DNA of 25,089 bases from JBBRRP01 sp038251425. GTDB lineage: Bacteria; Myxococcota_A; Polyangia; Polyangiales; Polyangiaceae. Positions 22,005 through 25,089 of this stretch are shown piece by piece (within the stretch, counting starts at the first letter, position 1; each line of letters begins with the position of its first letter). The notes beneath the pieces are model-generated. The model was not told the DNA's origin. It made no database searches and saw nothing but the letters and a program-made list of their open reading frames with translations. The stretch spans positions 1 to 25,089 of the forward strand of contig JBBSBI010000065.1 in the NCBI GenBank assembly GCA_038251425.1. The letters run 5' to 3'. The translations under genes and the position numbers were made by a program.

Positions 22005-24629
22005 ATGGATCGGCAGCCCGATTCGCTGAGGCTGCGTGCTGAGCTCGTGGGGCGGACCCAAGAGCTTGAGACGCTGCGCGAGGCGTATCACCACGTTTCT
22101 GGGGAAAGCGCATTTCAGGGGGCAACGCTCCTTGGAAACGCCGGGATTGGGAAATCTCGCCTGATCGAAGATTTTCTGGAAGGGCTGAGCACTCAGTCTG
22201 GCGCCAAGCTCCGTGTCTTCTCGGGCCGGGCACGCTCGCAGGTGCTCGGGTACGGCATGTTTGGCCGCCTCTTGCGTGAGCGCTTTGAGATCACCGAAGC
22301 CATGGATCCAGAACAGATCCGCAACGAGATGCGGATCCGGGTCGCGGAGGTGCTCGAAGACCGGAAAGTGGGGGATGTTTGCTTCTTTCTGGCCCAATTG
22401 ATGGGCGTTGAATTTGAGGAAAGCCCTCTCACTCGGGCGATCGCCGATGATCCGGCCCAAGCGCGATTTTTACGGCGGGCCGTCGTTCGTAGCTTCCTCG
22501 AAAAAGATGCCCAGCTCTCCCCACTCTGCCTGCTGTTTGAAGACGTCCACCATACGGACGACGATTCTGCCGAACTCTTGCTGTACCTACTCGAAAACCT
22601 GCGGGGGGGTATTTTACTGCTGTGCACGGTTCGCCCCGAACTGCTCGTTCGCTACCCGAATTGGTTCCAATACGGTGGCTCACGTCACCAACGCCTTGAG
22701 TTAACGCCTCTTGGCCAGTTCGAGAGTGTCGAACTCATTAGTCAGCTGTTGAGCCCCTGTGCCGATGGGCCGCCGGAAGCGTTGATTGAAGCCAGCGTTG
22801 GAGTGGCAGGCGGGAATCCTGGCCTGCTTCGCGGCATGGTGAATATTTTTCATGATTCAGGCGTGCTGCAGCGAGCGCAAGATGGCGGAAGCGGCTGGGT
22901 CGTTAATTTGGATAAACTCGCGAGCGTGCGCATGCCGCTCACGGTGGACGATGCCGTCGCATTGCGCGTTTCTGCCATGTCAGCGGTCGACCGCCGAGTC
23001 TTGGAGCATGCCGCTGCCATGGGCGGGGTGTTCTGGTTGGGTGGTTTAGTCACTCTCGAGCGAATGGAGCGCGCGACGCCAGCATTCTGGCAAGCTGACG
23101 ATCGTCGCGACACGCTCGCGATTGCCAGAGCGCTCGACGACCTCGTGCGCCGCGATTACGTGCTCAAGCTGCAGGATTCTGCCTTCTTGGGCGATATCGA
23201 ATATGTCTTCAAGCACAATCTTGAGCGCCAGAAAATTGCCACTCTGACGAGCGCTTCTGCCAGCCAAAAGTACCACCAAACGATCGCCGATTGGCTGGCG
23301 CAAAAACCCCAAGTGAAGACGCAGGAGAGCTATTGCGCCATGCTCGCGCAGCACCTGGAGCAGTCTGGCTCCTTCACGCGCGCCGGCTTGGCTTACCTCG
23401 ACGCGGGTGACTTGGCGCGTAGCCATTATGCCGCTCGAAAGGCCGATGAGTACTATTCCAAGGGCCTTTCGCTCCTCGGCGCGGACGATTGCCTACGCCG
23501 CATCGACGGCCTCCACAATCACGGGGACATGCTGCGGGTGCTCGGCAAGACCGATGAAGCGCTGGCCGCCTTCCGGGAGATGCTGAAGCTCGCTTATCAG
23601 TTTGCGCTGTTACCCAAAGGCGGCGCTGCCCACAATCGGATCGGGCGTTTGTGCCGCGACACAGGCGCCCTGGGGGATGCCCGCGAACACTTAGACACAG
23701 GCTTGAAATTATTCGAGGCTTCAGAAGATAAGCGTGGCGTCGCCTCCAGCCATGACGACATCGGCATGTTGTTGTGGGTGCGTGGGGACTACACAGCAGC
23801 GCTCAAACACATGAAAACAGCGCTGGATATGCGCAAAGAAATTGGGGATCGGCGTTCGATAGCTCTCAGCCTGAACAATATTGGCTTGATCTGGATGGAG
23901 CACGGAGAAGCCCGAAAGGCTGCTGAAGCGCTGGAAGCAGCGCTTCAAATCCGGCGTGAGGTAGGGGATCCGTTGGGAGTTGTGGAGAGCTTGAATAACC
24001 TCGGGCGGCTGGCCCACGACCAGGCTGACCACGAACGCGCCCTCGTGCTGTTCAATCAGGCGTACCAGGCCGCACAGGATATCGGGGAGCACAACCGCAT
24101 CGCAGGCGTGCTCACGCGCATCGGCGAGACCCATCATCGCCTTGGGAATCCCAAAGAAGCACTGCGCTTTCTCACGCAAGCTGAGGAGCTGTGCGACGAG
24201 CTCGGGGATCGGCTGCACCTCGCGGAGGCCAAACGCGGGCTAGCCAAAACCTATCTGCAGCAAAAAGAGCTCCTAAAAGCCCGCCAGGCCATCAAGCACG
24301 CGGTCGATCTCTTCGGTCAACTGAGGAGCAAAGTTCGGCTGGCCGCGGCGCTTCGCACGCTCGGAGAGGTCACCGGAGCGGGCGCTTGGGGCGAAGGGCA
24401 CGAGGCTAAAGCAGTGGATTATTTCATGCGCTCGATCGCAATCGCTAAAGAAATCGGCAATGAACTCGAAGTTGCCAAAAGCTATACGGCATTTGTAAAG
24501 TACGTCACTCAATCCTCGCACTACCAAAAGAACGATGCGATCCTCCGGGAAGCGACCAAGCTCAAGGAGATGGCGAGCGAGATTTTTGAACGCCACAGCA
24601 ACCAGAGCGAGCACTCAGTTGCCAAATAG
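22005..24629 (+). CDS. STAND-type AAA ATPase with C-terminal TPR array
   Basis: An 874-residue cytoplasmic protein. LVGRTQELETLREAY leads into Walker A GNAGIGKS (44-51) and Walker B LCLLFED (174-180), the arrangement of AAA_16/STAND ATPases found in MalT-like regulators, adenylate cyclases and myxobacterial kinase fusions. Residues about 500-825 are consecutive ~40-residue TPRs with repeated A..[LI]NN[LI]G and H..A.......A motifs. No kinase, cyclase, DNA-binding or nuclease domain is visible, so it may be a stand-alone sensor or scaffold. I prefer ATG 22005 (GGAG at 21990-21993); the longer frame from TTG 21939 would start inside the repeat element. dut follows after 9 bp. Confidence 0.85.
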   Translation: MDRQPDSLRLRAELVGRTQELETLREAYHHVSGESAFQGATLLGNAGIGKSRLIEDFLEGLSTQSGAKLRVFSGRARSQVLGYGMFGRLLRERFEITEAMDPEQIRNEMRIRVAEVLEDRKVGDVCFFLAQLMGVEFEESPLTRAIADDPAQARFLRRAVVRSFLEKDAQLSPLCLLFEDVHHTDDDSAELLLYLLENLRGGILLLCTVRPELLVRYPNWFQYGGSRHQRLELTPLGQFESVELISQLLSPCADGPPEALIEASVGVAGGNPGLLRGMVNIFHDSGVLQRAQDGGSGWVVNLDKLASVRMPLTVDDAVALRVSAMSAVDRRVLEHAAAMGGVFWLGGLVTLERMERATPAFWQADDRRDTLAIARALDDLVRRDYVLKLQDSAFLGDIEYVFKHNLERQKIATLTSASASQKYHQTIADWLAQKPQVKTQESYCAMLAQHLEQSGSFTRAGLAYLDAGDLARSHYAARKADEYYSKGLSLLGADDCLRRIDGLHNHGDMLRVLGKTDEALAAFREMLKLAYQFALLPKGGAAHNRIGRLCRDTGALGDAREHLDTGLKLFEASEDKRGVASSHDDIGMLLWVRGDYTAALKHMKTALDMRKEIGDRRSIALSLNNIGLIWMEHGEARKAAEALEAALQIRREVGDPLGVVESLNNLGRLAHDQADHERALVLFNQAYQAAQDIGEHNRIAGVLTRIGETHHRLGNPKEALRFLTQAEELCDELGDRLHLAEAKRGLAKTYLQQKELLKARQAIKHAVDLFGQLRSKVRLAAALRTLGEVTGAGAWGEGHEAKAVDYFMRSIAIAKEIGNELEVAKSYTAFVKYVTQSSHYQKNDAILREATKLKEMASEIFERHSNQSEHSVAK

Positions 24630-24638
24630 GGAGCGCCA

Positions 24639-25082
<444 letters not shown>

Positions 25083-25089
25083 CTTTCGC

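Overview
The window is GC-rich and almost fully coding, with short spacers, frequent 4-base start/stop overlaps and many GTG/TTG starts. It looks chromosomal and comes from a Gram-negative bacterium, most plausibly a myxobacterium-like (Myxococcota, former Deltaproteobacteria) lineage. The reasons are a DUF1592-type lipoprotein, a secreted L,D-transpeptidase lipoprotein, an S2P-TPR fusion, a STAND ATPase with a TPR tail, and large secreted repeat proteins beside ordinary housekeeping genes. This taxonomic placement is inference. I see no rRNA, tRNA, CRISPR array, transposase or prophage gene.

Layout. (1) 1-4667: a DUF1592-family lipoprotein running off the left edge on the minus strand, divergent from an L,D-transpeptidase lipoprotein; then an M50 site-2-type protease with a TPR tail, convergent by a 4-base overlap with a small DUF1285-like gene. 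(2) 4730-6753: a two-gene operon of a LarA/DUF2088-like protein and a short-chain dehydrogenase. (3) 6754-7216: a 463-bp non-coding stretch between convergent genes. It holds a 14-bp tandem repeat and a diverged tandem duplication in which each copy carries a pair of 19-bp palindromes. (4) 7217-10752, minus strand: a secreted repeat protein, argC and a DUF4336 gene, overlapping or nearly so. (5) 10858-14871, plus strand: ruvX, mltG, tkt and a DUF433 gene. (6) 14872-16610: a 403-bp spacer with a 26-bp perfect palindrome, then a cysteine-rich secreted protein with tandem CxxxC motifs and a good terminator. (7) 16648-21705, minus strand: a tight operon accD-folC-yajQ-glmM-nagZ. (8) 21706-25082, plus strand: a G-quadruplex-type G tract, a second copy of the palindrome element, a STAND ATPase/TPR protein and dut.

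Function. A cell-envelope theme runs through the window: GlmM makes the UDP-GlcNAc precursor, MltG terminates glycan strands, the L,D-transpeptidase crosslinks, NagZ recycles muropeptides, and AccD starts fatty-acid synthesis. The rest is central metabolism (transketolase, ArgC, FolC, dUTPase). The parts least explained by known families are the two palindrome-bearing repeat systems (6871-7199; 14956-15050 with 21852-21943), the CxxxC protein and the LFPLFW-type repeat protein in the argC operon. The two repeat systems are the best candidates for something undescribed.
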